Source: Alkalihalophilus marmarensis DSM 21297 (GTDB taxonomy: Bacteria; Bacillota; Bacilli; Bacillales; Bacillaceae_D). From it: a stretch of 64,000 bases of DNA. Of this stretch, positions 33,311-43,025 are shown piece after piece. The stretch is from the NCBI RefSeq assembly GCF_000474275.2, contig NZ_ATAE01000032.1, forward strand, positions 49,197 to 113,196, read 5' to 3'. The position numbers were made by a program, and so were the translations under genes. Numbering within the stretch: position 1 is the stretch's first letter; each line of letters begins with the position of its first letter. The notes under the pieces are model-generated. The model was not told the DNA's origin. It was given only the letters and a program-made list of their open reading frames with translations, and made no database searches.

Positions 33311-34996
33311 TCAACATAGGTCTTTATACCTTAAATATTGTTCATATTCCTCTGTGGAAAGCGGCTTCGTATAATAATAGCCCTGAACAAGATCACAGCC
33401 TTGTTTTTGTAAGAAATCAAGCTGCTCTTTTGTCTCCACTCCTTCTGCAATAACCTTTAACTCCAGGGAACGGCCTAGATGAATGATCATTGATATGATC
33501 GCTTCTCCTTCTTTCCCCTTCCCGATCTTCTTGACAAATGACTGATCAATTTTCAATTCATGGACGGGCAGCTGCCCCACATACTGCAAAGAGCTGTATC
33601 CAGTCCCAAAATCATCTAAACTGATCCTGACTCCAACTTTAATTAATTGGTTTAAAATATCCAGCGTTCGATCTAAATCAACGGTTACACTTTCTGTAAT
33701 CTCTAAATCCAAATATTCTGGAGGCAGTTTTGTTTCTTTTAAGATCTTTTCGATGGTATGAACAATATTGTGTTGTAGGAATTGTTTCAAAGAAAGATTG
33801 ACTGACATCGGTACTTTAGGGTAGCCTTCATTAATCCACTTAGCTTTCTGCCGGCATGCTTCTCTTAAGATCCATTCTCCAATCGGAATAATAAGACCGG
33901 TTTCTTCTGCAATCGAGATAAACTCCCCAGGGCTAATCGTCCCTTCTATTGGGTGCTTCCATCTGACAAGAACCTCTTCACCACAAACATCCCCTGAATC
34001 TAAACAGAATTGTGGTTGATAATAGAGAGCAAATTCTCCTCGGTCAATTGCTTTCCTTAAATCATTCTCCACATGAAAATACCTAGAGAATTCTTGATAC
34101 ACATCGCGATTATAAACTTCCAGCCGATCCGATCCCTTCGCTTTGGCACGGTACATAGCTGCATCCGCTGAAGTCAGCAAAGATTCTGCATCAATTCCAT
34201 TTTCAGGAAACAACGCAATTCCTACACTGCCTGTTAAAGTAAATTCAAACCCATCCATAATCAAAGGTTCACGAATAATCGTTAAGAGATCTTCCGTTAA
34301 TGTAACAGGCTCTTCTTTTACCTTCACATCTGTCATCACTACCACAAATTCATCTCCCCCAAGACGTGCAATCAGAGATTGCTTAGGGAGGTGAGCTTGC
34401 AACCGTTCAGCAATATGTTTGAGAACCCGGTCTCCAAATAGATGACCAAGCGTATCATTAACATATTTAAAACGATCAAGATCGATAAACAGAACGGCTA
34501 GTTTCTCCTTACTGCTGGCAGCATGATGTAATTTATTCTCTAAATAGTTCATAAAGCAGCGTCTATTCGGAAGGTTAGTCAATGGGTCTTCGTTTGCGAG
34601 ACGATAGACTTCATCTTGTTGTTCGCTGCACTCAGCTGCTGATTTTTTGATTCCAAGAACAACTGCCCCTGCCGCCTTATGCTCAATGATGGTTGGAATC
34701 CAGGTATATACATAAGAGTGGGTGTAATCAACACTACCAGCCTTCTCCGAGTGGGATACGTTCCCACTCATCACCTCATCCCATGCCTTCTCATCATATA
34801 TATCGGTCAGATGTTCAATTTTTTGATTGATAATTTCCTTACGTGACCATTCATTCATATGTAGCCCTGCTTCATTCACCCTCACACATTCACCCGCTGC
34901 ATTAATCACAAGCAACAGATAGGGGCTTTGTTCAAATAAAGACATATATTCTTTTTCTAAATCGGAGAACCCGGGTTGTATATCATCGAATTTCAT
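33311..34996 (-). CDS. PAS-GGDEF-EAL cyclic-di-GMP turnover protein
   Basis: Cytosolic protein of about 561 aa. PAS-like sensor (about 10-125), GGDEF domain with intact ARLGGDEFVVV (about 215), then an EAL domain with EVLVRW, SVNLSLKQF, EITESV, LDDFGTGYSSL, KIDQSFV, AEGVET and QGYYYTKP. No RxxD inhibitory site lies at the usual place. Both active sites look kept, so the net direction of c-di-GMP change is unpredictable. ATG 34996 is preferred to ATG 35032, which lies only about 15 bases after a TGG-TATAAT -10 element (35052-35047) and has no ribosome site. Confidence 0.9.
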   Translation of the reverse strand: MKFDDIQPGFSDLEKEYMSLFEQSPYLLLVINAAGECVRVNEAGLHMNEWSRKEIINQKIEHLTDIYDEKAWDEVMSGNVSHSEKAGSVDYTHSYVYTWIPTIIEHKAAGAVVLGIKKSAAECSEQQDEVYRLANEDPLTNLPNRRCFMNYLENKLHHAASSKEKLAVLFIDLDRFKYVNDTLGHLFGDRVLKHIAERLQAHLPKQSLIARLGGDEFVVVMTDVKVKEEPVTLTEDLLTIIREPLIMDGFEFTLTGSVGIALFPENGIDAESLLTSADAAMYRAKAKGSDRLEVYNRDVYQEFSRYFHVENDLRKAIDRGEFALYYQPQFCLDSGDVCGEEVLVRWKHPIEGTISPGEFISIAEETGLIIPIGEWILREACRQKAKWINEGYPKVPMSVNLSLKQFLQHNIVHTIEKILKETKLPPEYLDLEITESVTVDLDRTLDILNQLIKVGVRISLDDFGTGYSSLQYVGQLPVHELKIDQSFVKKIGKGKEGEAIISMIIHLGRSLELKVIAEGVETKEQLDFLQKQGCDLVQGYYYTKPLSTEEYEQYLRYKDLC

Positions 34997-35070
34997 CGTG
35001 TTATCCACTCTCTTCTTAGAAATCTTTTCCATCCATTATATACTTCATTATACCATGATCAGAACTCACT

Positions 35071-35096
35071 AAAAAAAGCCAACCAACAGGTTAGCT
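35071..35096 (-). terminator. Terminator of the HAD gene
   Basis: 8-bp stem AGCTAACC/GGTTGGCT on the minus strand (one G-T pair), 4-base loop, then seven T. Confidence 0.8.
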
Positions 35097-35918
35097 TCAA
35101 TGAAAACAATCTACAACAGACGAGATGACTTTTACATTCCTATGAAAAGAAGGGGGCGTATCCGGGTTTATGTATATTCCATCCATGCCTAGTAAAACAG
35201 CGGGAGCCACATCATTAATGTAATTATCACCTATTGATACCGTGCGATCTGGTTCGACTTGATACGCGGCAAGCAGCTGTTTGAACAACCGGCTCGTCTC
35301 AGCTGGCTTTTTAGCTGAAGGAATCACTTCTTTGAACATATCTGTTAATTGTAGTTCATGTAATAGACGGTTGACGTCATCGATATCGCTATTTGTCACA
35401 AGAACGACCGAAGTTGCAGCGGCAAGTCTTTCAAGTGAGTCTTTTAACCCCGGCAGCGGATCGAGAGTGAAAGCATCAGTCACCATAAATTCTTTTGTTG
35501 CTACATAACTTGAATAGCAATCTTCTACTCCGTAATGCTTCGCACATACAAAAGGAAGCCACCAGCCATCTCCTATTGCAATCATCGACTCAAAATCAAA
35601 AATAAGCTTTTCTTGATAAAGATCCCGTGTTTCTTGTTCTGATAAAAGAGAGCCATCCCATCTTAAGGCCTCCGCTACAAGGAGAGTCATAGGATCGATT
35701 GTTAAAACAAGATCCTTCTCTACATCATAGGCTTTCCCAATCGTAACGGGGTGCTCCCCTTCTTTCATCTTCTCGTAATCAGAAGCAAACTCTTTTTGTT
35801 GATCCTCTTTTACTTTTTGTTTTAAGTGATTCGCATAATACTCAAAATGTTCCCCTCCTTCATATAACGTTCCGTCTAAATCAAAAATAATCAAATCATA
35901 CCGTTCTAGCACAGACAT
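35097..35918 (-). CDS. HAD-superfamily hydrolase
   Basis: Cytosolic phosphatase-like protein of 273 aa, HAD subfamily IA. Motif I is IIFDLDGTLYEGG, motif II LVTNSDIDD, motif III the lysine in PSAKKPAE, and motif IV SIGDNYINDVAPA. Substrate unknown. GGAAGGAG abuts ATG 35918 by one base, so GTG 35912 is an alternative start. Three TTTACA-like repeats in 11-bp phase on the minus strand about 110 bp upstream suggest possible PhoP control. Confidence 0.85.
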   Translation of the reverse strand: MSVLERYDLIIFDLDGTLYEGGEHFEYYANHLKQKVKEDQQKEFASDYEKMKEGEHPVTIGKAYDVEKDLVLTIDPMTLLVAEALRWDGSLLSEQETRDLYQEKLIFDFESMIAIGDGWWLPFVCAKHYGVEDCYSSYVATKEFMVTDAFTLDPLPGLKDSLERLAAATSVVLVTNSDIDDVNRLLHELQLTDMFKEVIPSAKKPAETSRLFKQLLAAYQVEPDRTVSIGDNYINDVAPAVLLGMDGIYINPDTPPSFHRNVKVISSVVDCFH

Positions 35919-36018
35919 TCTCCTTCCAAAAAAATTAAACACATATAGTCATCGTATCATTGATCACACGCTGTTCTTTTACAGTTTTCTACAAAAAACT
36001 TAAAGATATTGTTAAAGA

Positions 36019-36054
36019 TGTAAATTTGTAAAGCCACTATAAACAATGTGTAAA
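36019..36054 (-). promoter_or_regulatory. Candidate PhoP boxes between HAD and phnD genes
   Basis: On the minus strand TTTACA (36054-36049), TTTATA (36043-36038) and TTTACA (36032-36027) lie exactly 11 bp apart, followed by TTTACA at 36024-36019. This is the direct-repeat pattern of PhoP sites. Orientation favours the HAD gene, but the divergent phosphonate transporter operon shares the spacer. No clear -10 was found. Confidence 0.5.
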
Positions 36055-36143
36055 AATACGGCGCAATGTGTAGATTTGTCATTACCTATCCCCCATAATC
36101 ACAGCTGTAAGACAAACAAATACATACGAGGTGGGGAAAAGAA

Positions 36144-37112
36144 ATGAAAAAAATGATGACGGCTTTACTCATGATGCTGCTCGCATTAATGCTCGCTGCT
36201 TGTGGGGAGAGTAATGAGGAAACAACAGCAACCCAAGATCCAGAGCCACAAGAGGAAGATACAGAAGTTGAAGAGGATGATGCAGCTGCTGAAGGCCTGC
36301 CTGATGAACTGATTATGGGCTTTGTACCTTCACAAGATTCAGACAAGATTGCCGACACAGTAGCACCACTAGCTGATCGTCTATCTGAAGAATTAGGCAT
36401 TCCAGTATCGGGACAAGTAATGACTAACTATACGGCACTAGTTGAAGCAATGGGAAATGATCGAGTTCATATCGGCTTTATCCCAGCTTTCGGTTATGTT
36501 CTTGCGACTGAGCGTTATGACAACGTGGAAGCTATTCTAAAATCTGTTCGCCATGGCTCTTCTACTTACCGAGCACAATATACTGTTCGTGCAGATTCTG
36601 GCATTGAGTCAATCGAAGATCTTGAAGGAAAAGTATGGGCATTCCCGGATAATGTTTCAACAAGCGGATACTTATTCCCTGCTGCTCAATTAATGGATGA
36701 GTACGGTGTAGAGGCTGTAGAAGATTATTTCAGCGACTTAATCCAAGCAGGTTCACATGATAATGCCATGATTATGGTTCTTGAAGGCGATGCTGATGTT
36801 GCGACTACATTTGAAGATGCACGTACAGCGATTGAAGGCGATTATCCTGAAGCAATGGATGAGCTGGTGCAGCTTGATTTTACAGCTGATATTCCTAATG
36901 ATACGATCAGCGCTAACACAAACATGCCAGCTGACTTTATCGAGCAGATTCGTGCAGCTTTCTTATCATTCAATGATGACGAGGAAATGCTTACGATTAT
37001 GGATGAAGTGTATAACTGGACAGGCATCGATGAAGCAGCAGACAGCGACTACGATGTGGTCCGCAGCACTTATGAAAAGTTCAAAGATGACGGAGCGATT
37101 TCTTTAGATTAA
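36144..37112 (+). CDS. phnD: Phosphonate/phosphite ABC transporter binding lipoprotein
   Basis: Extracytoplasmic binding protein of 322 aa, PhnD family. Type II signal with lipobox MLAAC, then an acidic Glu/Asp linker. FVPSQDSDKIADTVAPLADRL, HIGFIPAFGYVLATE, DNVSTSGYLFPAAQLMDEYG and SHDNAMIMVLEGDADVATTFEDA are family signatures. It may bind phosphonates, phosphite or a related oxyanion. AGGTGGGG precedes the ATG. First gene of an operon with phnC and two phnE; an intrinsic terminator after it should leave it more expressed than the transporter genes. Confidence 0.92.
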   Translation: MKKMMTALLMMLLALMLAACGESNEETTATQDPEPQEEDTEVEEDDAAAEGLPDELIMGFVPSQDSDKIADTVAPLADRLSEELGIPVSGQVMTNYTALVEAMGNDRVHIGFIPAFGYVLATERYDNVEAILKSVRHGSSTYRAQYTVRADSGIESIEDLEGKVWAFPDNVSTSGYLFPAAQLMDEYGVEAVEDYFSDLIQAGSHDNAMIMVLEGDADVATTFEDARTAIEGDYPEAMDELVQLDFTADIPNDTISANTNMPADFIEQIRAAFLSFNDDEEMLTIMDEVYNWTGIDEAADSDYDVVRSTYEKFKDDGAISLD

Positions 37113-37142
37113 CAGGGTGTACAAATAACCTTTAACATGACG

Positions 37143-37172
37143 AAGGAGGAGGGATGTTTCTCCTCCTTTTTA
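37143..37172 (+). terminator. Intra-operon terminator between phnD and phnC
   Basis: 9-bp stem AAGGAGGAG/CTCCTCCTT, 8-base loop, TTTTT. Probably partial, reducing phnC-phnE1-phnE2 relative to the binding protein. Confidence 0.8.
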
Positions 37173-37205
37173 TTTGTCAGGTTTACATCAGGAAGGGGTA
37201 CGATC

Positions 37206-37982
37206 ATGATTGAATTTAAACAGACATCTCTTGTTTACCCAAATGGTACACAAGGCTTAAAAAATATTAATCTCAAAATTAATGAAGGAGAGTTTGTGGT
37301 CATTGTTGGATTATCCGGTGCAGGAAAGTCAACTCTTATACGGAGCATGAACCGCCTTGTCACACCTACAGAGGGAGAGCTTCTTATTGATAATGAGAAC
37401 ATCCTGTCATTTAATCAACGGAAGCTTCGTGAACTTCGCACAAAAGTAGGGATGATCTTTCAAAACTACAATCTCGTTAAACGCTCGACTGTGATGAAAA
37501 ATGTCATTTCAGGCCGCCTTGGTCATACGGGAACTCTAAAAAGCTTGTTAAGCCTTTATTCACAAGAAGATCTTTCACTTGCTCACCGCAGTCTAAAACG
37601 TGTGAACATCGCTGAAAAAATGCATCAGCGCGCCGATCAACTTAGCGGCGGCCAGCAGCAGCGCGTGGCAATCGCCAGGGTTCTTACGCAGCAGCCTAAA
37701 ATCATTCTGGCCGATGAACCAGTAGCTAGTCTTGACCCCCCTACATCTCATCAGGTGATGACGTATCTTAGAAAAGTAAACCAAGAAGACAAAATTACAA
37801 CGATCGTTAATTTACATTTTATCGATATGGCGATGGAGTATGCTGACCGCATTATCGGCATGCGTGCTGGTGAAGTTGTGTTTGATGGTCCTGCGAGTGA
37901 AGTAACGGAAGAAACCTTTGAAGAGATATATGGACGAAAGATCAGAGAGGATGACCTTGTAGGAGGTCAAGAAAATGAATAA
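37206..37982 (+). CDS. phnC: Phosphonate ABC transporter ATP-binding protein
   Basis: ABC ATPase of 258 aa, PhnC family. Walker [20 protein letters not shown]-loop [13 protein letters not shown], signature [15 protein letters not shown], Walker [14 protein letters not shown] and H-loop VNLHFIDMA are complete. Start ATG 37206 with AGGAAGGGG upstream; a longer in-frame reading would run through the terminator hairpin. Its 3' end overlaps the first permease gene by 8 bp. Confidence 0.95.
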   Translation: MIEFKQTSLVYPNGTQGLKNINLKINEGEFVVIVGLSGAGKSTLIRSMNRLVTPTEGELLIDNENILSFNQRKLRELRTKVGMIFQNYNLVKRSTVMKNVISGRLGHTGTLKSLLSLYSQEDLSLAHRSLKRVNIAEKMHQRADQLSGGQQQRVAIARVLTQQPKIILADEPVASLDPPTSHQVMTYLRKVNQEDKITTIVNLHFIDMAMEYADRIIGMRAGEVVFDGPASEVTEETFEEIYGRKIREDDLVGGQENE

Positions 37983-38778
37983 CGGATCAAATAACGAAAC
38001 TTCTATTGCTCTCTATTCTGCAAACGTCAAACGTCAAATGTCGGTTATTCTCCTTGCTATTATTGGTTTATATATTTATACCTCGATTGCAACAGAATCG
38101 TCTCTCATAGATTTTATTGACGGCTGGTCAGGATTTGAGCGAGTAGCAAAGGACCTCTTCCCTCCCAATTGGAGTTATGCACCGCAAGTATGGGAATACC
38201 TTGCAGAGACTATTCAAATGGCAATCATTGCTACCACCTTTGCGGCGCTCGCGAGCATCCCTATCTTTCTTTTGTCCGCTGCTAACTTGTTTCCTAGCAA
38301 ATGGGTTCACCAGCCTGTCCGCTTTATCATGAATGTTTTGCGTACAATCCCGGATATTCTATTAGCAGTTATTTTTGTGGGGATCTTTGGAGTAGGGGTC
38401 TTCCCCGGGATTATGGCGCTTTTTATTTTTTCATTAGGAATTCTAGCAAAGTTAATGTATGAAACGATTGAAGCCATTGACCTTAATCCGCTTGAAGCCA
38501 TTCGTGCATCAGGAGGGAACACGCTGCAAGTGATTTGGTATGCTGTCATGCCGCAAGTACTGCCTCAATTTGTTTCATTTGGTTTGTATGTATTTGAAGT
38601 TAATGTGAGAGCTTCTGTCGTCCTCGGATTTGTCGGGGCAGGCGGTGTGGGGCTGCTTCTTCAACAGCAAGTGAGTTTCTTCAATTATCCGCGTGTGATG
38701 ACGATTATTCTCATCATCTTTATTGCTGTTGTTATCATTGATTACATCAGTAATAAAATAAGGGAGAGACTTGTCTAA
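37975..38778 (+). CDS. phnE: Phosphonate ABC transporter permease 1
   Basis: Membrane permease of 267 aa with about six helices. The coupling loop is EAIDLNPLEAIRASGGNTLQVIWYAVMPQ, followed by the PhnE hallmark VRASVVLGFVGAGGVG. AGGAGG precedes ATG 37975 within the phnC end, and its stop shares a base with the next ATG (TAATG), so translation is coupled. It presumably pairs with the second permease as a heterodimer. Confidence 0.93.
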   Translation: MNNGSNNETSIALYSANVKRQMSVILLAIIGLYIYTSIATESSLIDFIDGWSGFERVAKDLFPPNWSYAPQVWEYLAETIQMAIIATTFAALASIPIFLLSAANLFPSKWVHQPVRFIMNVLRTIPDILLAVIFVGIFGVGVFPGIMALFIFSLGILAKLMYETIEAIDLNPLEAIRASGGNTLQVIWYAVMPQVLPQFVSFGLYVFEVNVRASVVLGFVGAGGVGLLLQQQVSFFNYPRVMTIILIIFIAVVIIDYISNKIRERLV

Positions 38779-39578
38779 TGGAACATAAGCTGACACTCAA
38801 GAAACGAAGAACGAAGAAACAATGGATTGGATTTAGTCTTATTACAGCTTCAGTTATTGCTCTTTATATGTGGACCTTTATAGGAATTGATATTAGATGG
38901 GCACGGGTATTCAGCGAGCGTTCGATTGATAATTTCAGCCGGGTCATACCCCAGCTGTTCTCACCCGATTGGTCGGCTTTTGGAAAAGTAATGGAGCTGA
39001 TGTGGCAAACGCTGCAAATGGCCTATACCGGAACTTTGCTTGCAGCTATATTAGCCATTCCCTTTGGTTTCTTTGCTGCGAGTAATATGGTCAAAAGCAA
39101 ACTATTAAATACCTTTTCAAAATGGCTGCTAGATGCCATTCGTGCCTTCCCGGAGCTGGTTCTTGCGTTAATGTTTGTTGCAGCAATCGGACCCTCTCCT
39201 TTTGCAGGGGTTTTAGCAATTGCCATTGGTTCGATCGGAATGCTCGGCAAATTATATTGTGAAGTCATTGAATCAATTGATATGAATGTAGTCGAAGCTC
39301 TTGAAGCAAATGGGGCAAATAAACTTCAAGTCCTCTTCTATGGGATTATCCCTCAAATCATTCCGGAGTTTTTATCGTATGCCATTTACCGGTTTGAAAT
39401 TGATGTTCGTGCTTCGACGATTTTAGGTATTATCGGGGCAGGCGGTATTGGAACATTAATTACCATTGCTACACAAAATCGTAACTGGGACGAAGTTGGA
39501 ATGATTCTTGTTGTTATCATTGTGGTCGTAACAATCATTGACTCTTTAAGTGCCATGATTAGAAAACGAATTGTATAA
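38778..39578 (+). CDS. phnE: Phosphonate ABC transporter permease 2
   Basis: Second PhnE-type permease, 266 aa, about six membrane helices. ESIDMNVVEALEANGANKLQVLFYGIIPQ and VRASTILGIIGAGGIG parallel its neighbour. Paired PhnE genes are common in Bacillales. No C-P lyase, phosphonatase or phosphite dehydrogenase gene lies nearby, so the assimilated form cannot be deduced from this locus. Confidence 0.93.
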   Translation: MEHKLTLKKRRTKKQWIGFSLITASVIALYMWTFIGIDIRWARVFSERSIDNFSRVIPQLFSPDWSAFGKVMELMWQTLQMAYTGTLLAAILAIPFGFFAASNMVKSKLLNTFSKWLLDAIRAFPELVLALMFVAAIGPSPFAGVLAIAIGSIGMLGKLYCEVIESIDMNVVEALEANGANKLQVLFYGIIPQIIPEFLSYAIYRFEIDVRASTILGIIGAGGIGTLITIATQNRNWDEVGMILVVIIVVVTIIDSLSAMIRKRIV

Positions 39579-39583
39579 AAAAT

Positions 39584-39608
39584 GCGGACAAGCCACTCGC
39601 TTGTCCGC
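39584..39608. terminator. Bidirectional terminator
   Basis: 10-bp stem GCGGACAAGC/GCTTGTCCGC, 5-base loop, with A-run on one side and pyrimidine run on the other, between convergent phnE and the AddA-like gene. Confidence 0.88.
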
Positions 39609-39614
39609 TTTCTT

Positions 39615-42600
39615 CTACATTACATAGTCTGTAAGATCTGCATTTGATTTACGTAAATGAACCAATCTTTGAATCGCTTTTTTTATCGATTCTTCTTTTT
39701 CTTCCTCTACACGAATGGTGTGCAGCGGCTGTTCCTTATCTCTTAACACATAGAGGGACATAGTAGAGATGTGATGTCCTGTCTCTTGTTCATAGGCCAT
39801 TTTGTAAAGGTATAATTGGACATCATACACTGCAAGCCATTCACTGCCCGATTGCTTGATTCGATTCGTTTTAAAATCGATGATATGCAAGCACCCATCT
39901 TTTTCAACGATTTTATCAATCTCTCCAATAACTTCAGCTCCGGCGATTTCTGTTGCAAATGACCATTCATTTTTAACAGGAGTACCTAGTTCCTTTTGCT
40001 GAGCTTCATTGTATGTTTCCATTAATTCAGTCACTTCTTGTTCATAGGAGTCTTTAACAGAAGCTGTGTCATTAAGCTCATCCACATAGTTCATCGCTTC
40101 TGTGATTGCTTCTTCTGCTCTAAAGCCATAATCCCTTAGTTCGCAAGCGCGGTGAACGAGCGTCCCGACAACTGCAGGGTCTACGTGCGACACTCGCGTT
40201 TCTTGATCTGCAGCCACATCACTTCTTAATCGCCGAGACTCATTTACTCCTAACACGTACTTCTCATAGTATTCTTCAGGTTGGTGAATAAACGTCATGA
40301 TCTCAGACACTGACAGAGGATAGAGAACTTCTTTTTTCTCCGCTAGCTCCGTTCCCTTATACACACGCTTCTCTGCATGATGCGGGAGCTGCTTAGAGAT
40401 CTCATTTACGACCGTTATATAGTCTTCTAATGGACCACAGTCCCTTGCCTCTTCAAGAAGATGAAGCCAGGATTTTTTTGCACCATCCCCGTTCCCAATC
40501 ATGACTAAGTAATCTTTTGCACGTGTCGCTGCCACATAGAACAGGCGTTTAGACTCTTCTTCTGCTTCAAGACCTGCTGACTCCTTAACAAGTTCAAAGC
40601 CAGGAGTGACAAGCTTTTTAGGACGGACTTCAAGGTTATCTGTCTCTTCTTCTAAGCTCCAGACCACACCCAGCTTTGCATCAAAGCGAACCGAACCCTT
40701 ATCTCCTTGTACAGAACGCTCTAATTGCGGCAGATATACAATTGGAAACTCCAATCCCTTTGAGGCATGGATTGTCATAATATTAACTGCATCTCCCTCT
40801 GTGCGCTCCATTTCCGCTTCGCCCTCTTTATCATTTAAGGCCATTCTCTCATCAATAAAATGAATAATCTCCTCTAAGCTTCTTAAGTGTGATTGCTCAA
40901 TCATCTGAATTAATTTTTCTACATTTTTCACCTTTTGGAGGCCGTTTGATTGAATAAGCAAACTATGCACAAGCCCTGTTTCTTTGATCATCCTATCAAA
41001 GGTTTCACCAGGCGATCCTTTAATAGAGAATGGTACATAGTTCAGGAGCCACTCTTTCAATTTAAGGGCAGCATCCAAAACTTGTTGAGGGGGAAGATCG
41101 TCTGAATCAACTAGACCCGTTTTGGGCGGTGATTCAGATAGTTGATACAGATAATCCGCAAAGCTTTGTGTCGCTTCTTTTTGTTTTGCAATCGTGACAA
41201 AATCATTCATCGTAAGGCCAATAAGCGGGCTTCTTAATAGAGATAACACATACACATCTTCAAACGGCCTGTTCATCCATCGCAACAGGGTAATGAAATC
41301 AATAATTTCCTGCCGCTCATAAAACCCAATTCCCCCATACACTGTATAGGGAATGTTTTGCTTACTAAACGCACGCTCGAGCTTTAATAAATCTGTACGA
41401 GCAGGTATGAGTACCGCCATGTCTTTGAATGCTGGTGCTTGCCAGCTCTCCCCTTTAAAGACACGCGGCTGTTGTGATGTGATCATCTCATTGATCCGGT
41501 GAGCGAGCGCTTCGTACGGGTCCGCTTCCTCTTCTGTTTCTTCCTTGTTAAGAAGCAGTAATTCCATTTGCTTTTGACCAGGTTGCTCTGCCTCTCTATT
41601 GGCACTTAGAGCTGCATACCGGGTTTGGTAGCTTTCTGTAATGTGATCAGTCATTGCACTTTGGAATAAGGCATTCACTCCATCAATAATCGGTTTACAC
41701 GTTCGATAATTAATATTCATTTCAATGGCTTCAGCATTTTCTTGTTCGACAGCAGCTTGTTCAAGCTCATTCATCAATCTTACATTCGCCCCGCGGAAAC
41801 GATAGATCGATTGTTTCGTGTCACCGACAATGAAGCGGTACGAAGGATTAATCCGCTCAAGCATCTCAAGCTGCAGACGGTTCGTATCTTGGAATTCATC
41901 TACAAGCATATGGCGAAACTGCTTTTGACAAGCCTCTTGTATCTCCTTATTAAGGAGGAGCGACACCGCTTTTTGCTGGAGATCACTAAAATCTACTACT
42001 CCCCTAAGCTCCTTTTCTCTCTTATAAGCGAGATGAAAGTCACCCAGTAGATCTAAAAAATGCCCTAAAAGCAAGCTGGTGGTTTCATCCATCTCCACTT
42101 CTCCGCCAATCGCCTTCCAGTCATCCTTTAATGGCTTCCAGTGCTCTTCAAACAGCTGAAATAGGGCTGGGATCGCTTCTTCCCACTTTTTATCAGTACG
42201 TTTAGGCATTACTCCGATCAGCCAATCCATATACTCATTCGGACGAGACGTGGAAGGCGGTGATAAAAAGGCTTCTTGAAGTCTCTCAACATGTCCGGCT
42301 TGAGCTTTAGTTAACCCTTCTGCCGGCGGAAATTGAGGGAGCAGATCAAGTGCAGCCCTATGGAATGCTTCAACTTTTTTTCTTTGCTTTTCTTTCACGG
42401 CTTCTATCTGAGCATGCAGCATGTCTTCTGCTTGCAATTGGAGCACAGCATCTTCTCCTATCACGAGCTCTGATATAGATGCATGAATGTCTTCCATTGT
42501 AGAGATAAATTGATCTTTGCTCATATAAGAAAAGAACTCTTTCGCTGAAGCTGTAAATTCAACATCCTGCAAATGCTTTTTTAAGACGTCTCTTTTTAAC

Positions 42601-43022
42601 TGCTTGGCTTCCACCTCATCAATAATTCGTATTTTAGGGGGGAGCTTTGCTGCCATCGCATACTGACCTAGCAGCTGCTGACAAAAGCTGTGAAATGTAG
42701 ATATGTGTGCTCTTTCCACTAATTCTTTTTGTTCTCTCCAAAACGCTGCCTCAGCTTCCGTCTGTGCTAAAGCCTCTTTCTCACTAATACGTTTACGAAC
42801 ACGATCCTTCATTTCACGCGCTGCTTTTTCGGTAAACGTTATTGCTGCAACTTCTTCAATCGTAGCAGCTATATTTGAAGCGGGCTCATGAAATGCTTTT
42901 TCAAGCAAGTACATGATCCGCTCTGTTAATACGCGCGTCTTACCAGAACCTGCCCCTGCCGCGATGACCACAAGAGATTGCTCATTGGTAATGGCGGATG
43001 TTTGTGCTATATTAAATTCCAT
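39615..43022 (-). CDS. AddA-like UvrD helicase/nuclease
   Basis: Protein of 1135 aa combining SF1 helicase and RecB-type nuclease. Helicase motifs: Walker A AAGAGSGKTRVLTE, ITFTEKAAREMK, STFHSFC, VDEFQDTNRLQLE, GDTKQSIYRFRGA, IMTIHASKGLEFP and LFYVAATRAKD. The C-terminal PD-(D/E)XK nuclease has GEIDKIVEKDG, IIDFKTNR and VQLYLYKMA. With the AddB-like partner it should process DNA double-strand ends for recombination. It is shorter than B. subtilis AddA (1232 aa), and its first 15 residues differ from the standard start. It is 3 bp after the partner gene. Confidence 0.85.
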   Translation of the reverse strand: MEFNIAQTSAITNEQSLVVIAAGAGSGKTRVLTERIMYLLEKAFHEPASNIAATIEEVAAITFTEKAAREMKDRVRKRISEKEALAQTEAEAAFWREQKELVERAHISTFHSFCQQLLGQYAMAAKLPPKIRIIDEVEAKQLKRDVLKKHLQDVEFTASAKEFFSYMSKDQFISTMEDIHASISELVIGEDAVLQLQAEDMLHAQIEAVKEKQRKKVEAFHRAALDLLPQFPPAEGLTKAQAGHVERLQEAFLSPPSTSRPNEYMDWLIGVMPKRTDKKWEEAIPALFQLFEEHWKPLKDDWKAIGGEVEMDETTSLLLGHFLDLLGDFHLAYKREKELRGVVDFSDLQQKAVSLLLNKEIQEACQKQFRHMLVDEFQDTNRLQLEMLERINPSYRFIVGDTKQSIYRFRGANVRLMNELEQAAVEQENAEAIEMNINYRTCKPIIDGVNALFQSAMTDHITESYQTRYAALSANREAEQPGQKQMELLLLNKEETEEEADPYEALAHRINEMITSQQPRVFKGESWQAPAFKDMAVLIPARTDLLKLERAFSKQNIPYTVYGGIGFYERQEIIDFITLLRWMNRPFEDVYVLSLLRSPLIGLTMNDFVTIAKQKEATQSFADYLYQLSESPPKTGLVDSDDLPPQQVLDAALKLKEWLLNYVPFSIKGSPGETFDRMIKETGLVHSLLIQSNGLQKVKNVEKLIQMIEQSHLRSLEEIIHFIDERMALNDKEGEAEMERTEGDAVNIMTIHASKGLEFPIVYLPQLERSVQGDKGSVRFDAKLGVVWSLEEETDNLEVRPKKLVTPGFELVKESAGLEAEEESKRLFYVAATRAKDYLVMIGNGDGAKKSWLHLLEEARDCGPLEDYITVVNEISKQLPHHAEKRVYKGTELAEKKEVLYPLSVSEIMTFIHQPEEYYEKYVLGVNESRRLRSDVAADQETRVSHVDPAVVGTLVHRACELRDYGFRAEEAITEAMNYVDELNDTASVKDSYEQEVTELMETYNEAQQKELGTPVKNEWSFATEIAGAEVIGEIDKIVEKDGCLHIIDFKTNRIKQSGSEWLAVYDVQLYLYKMAYEQETGHHISTMSLYVLRDKEQPLHTIRVEEEKEESIKKAIQRLVHLRKSNADLTDYVM

Positions 43023-43025
43023 TTA

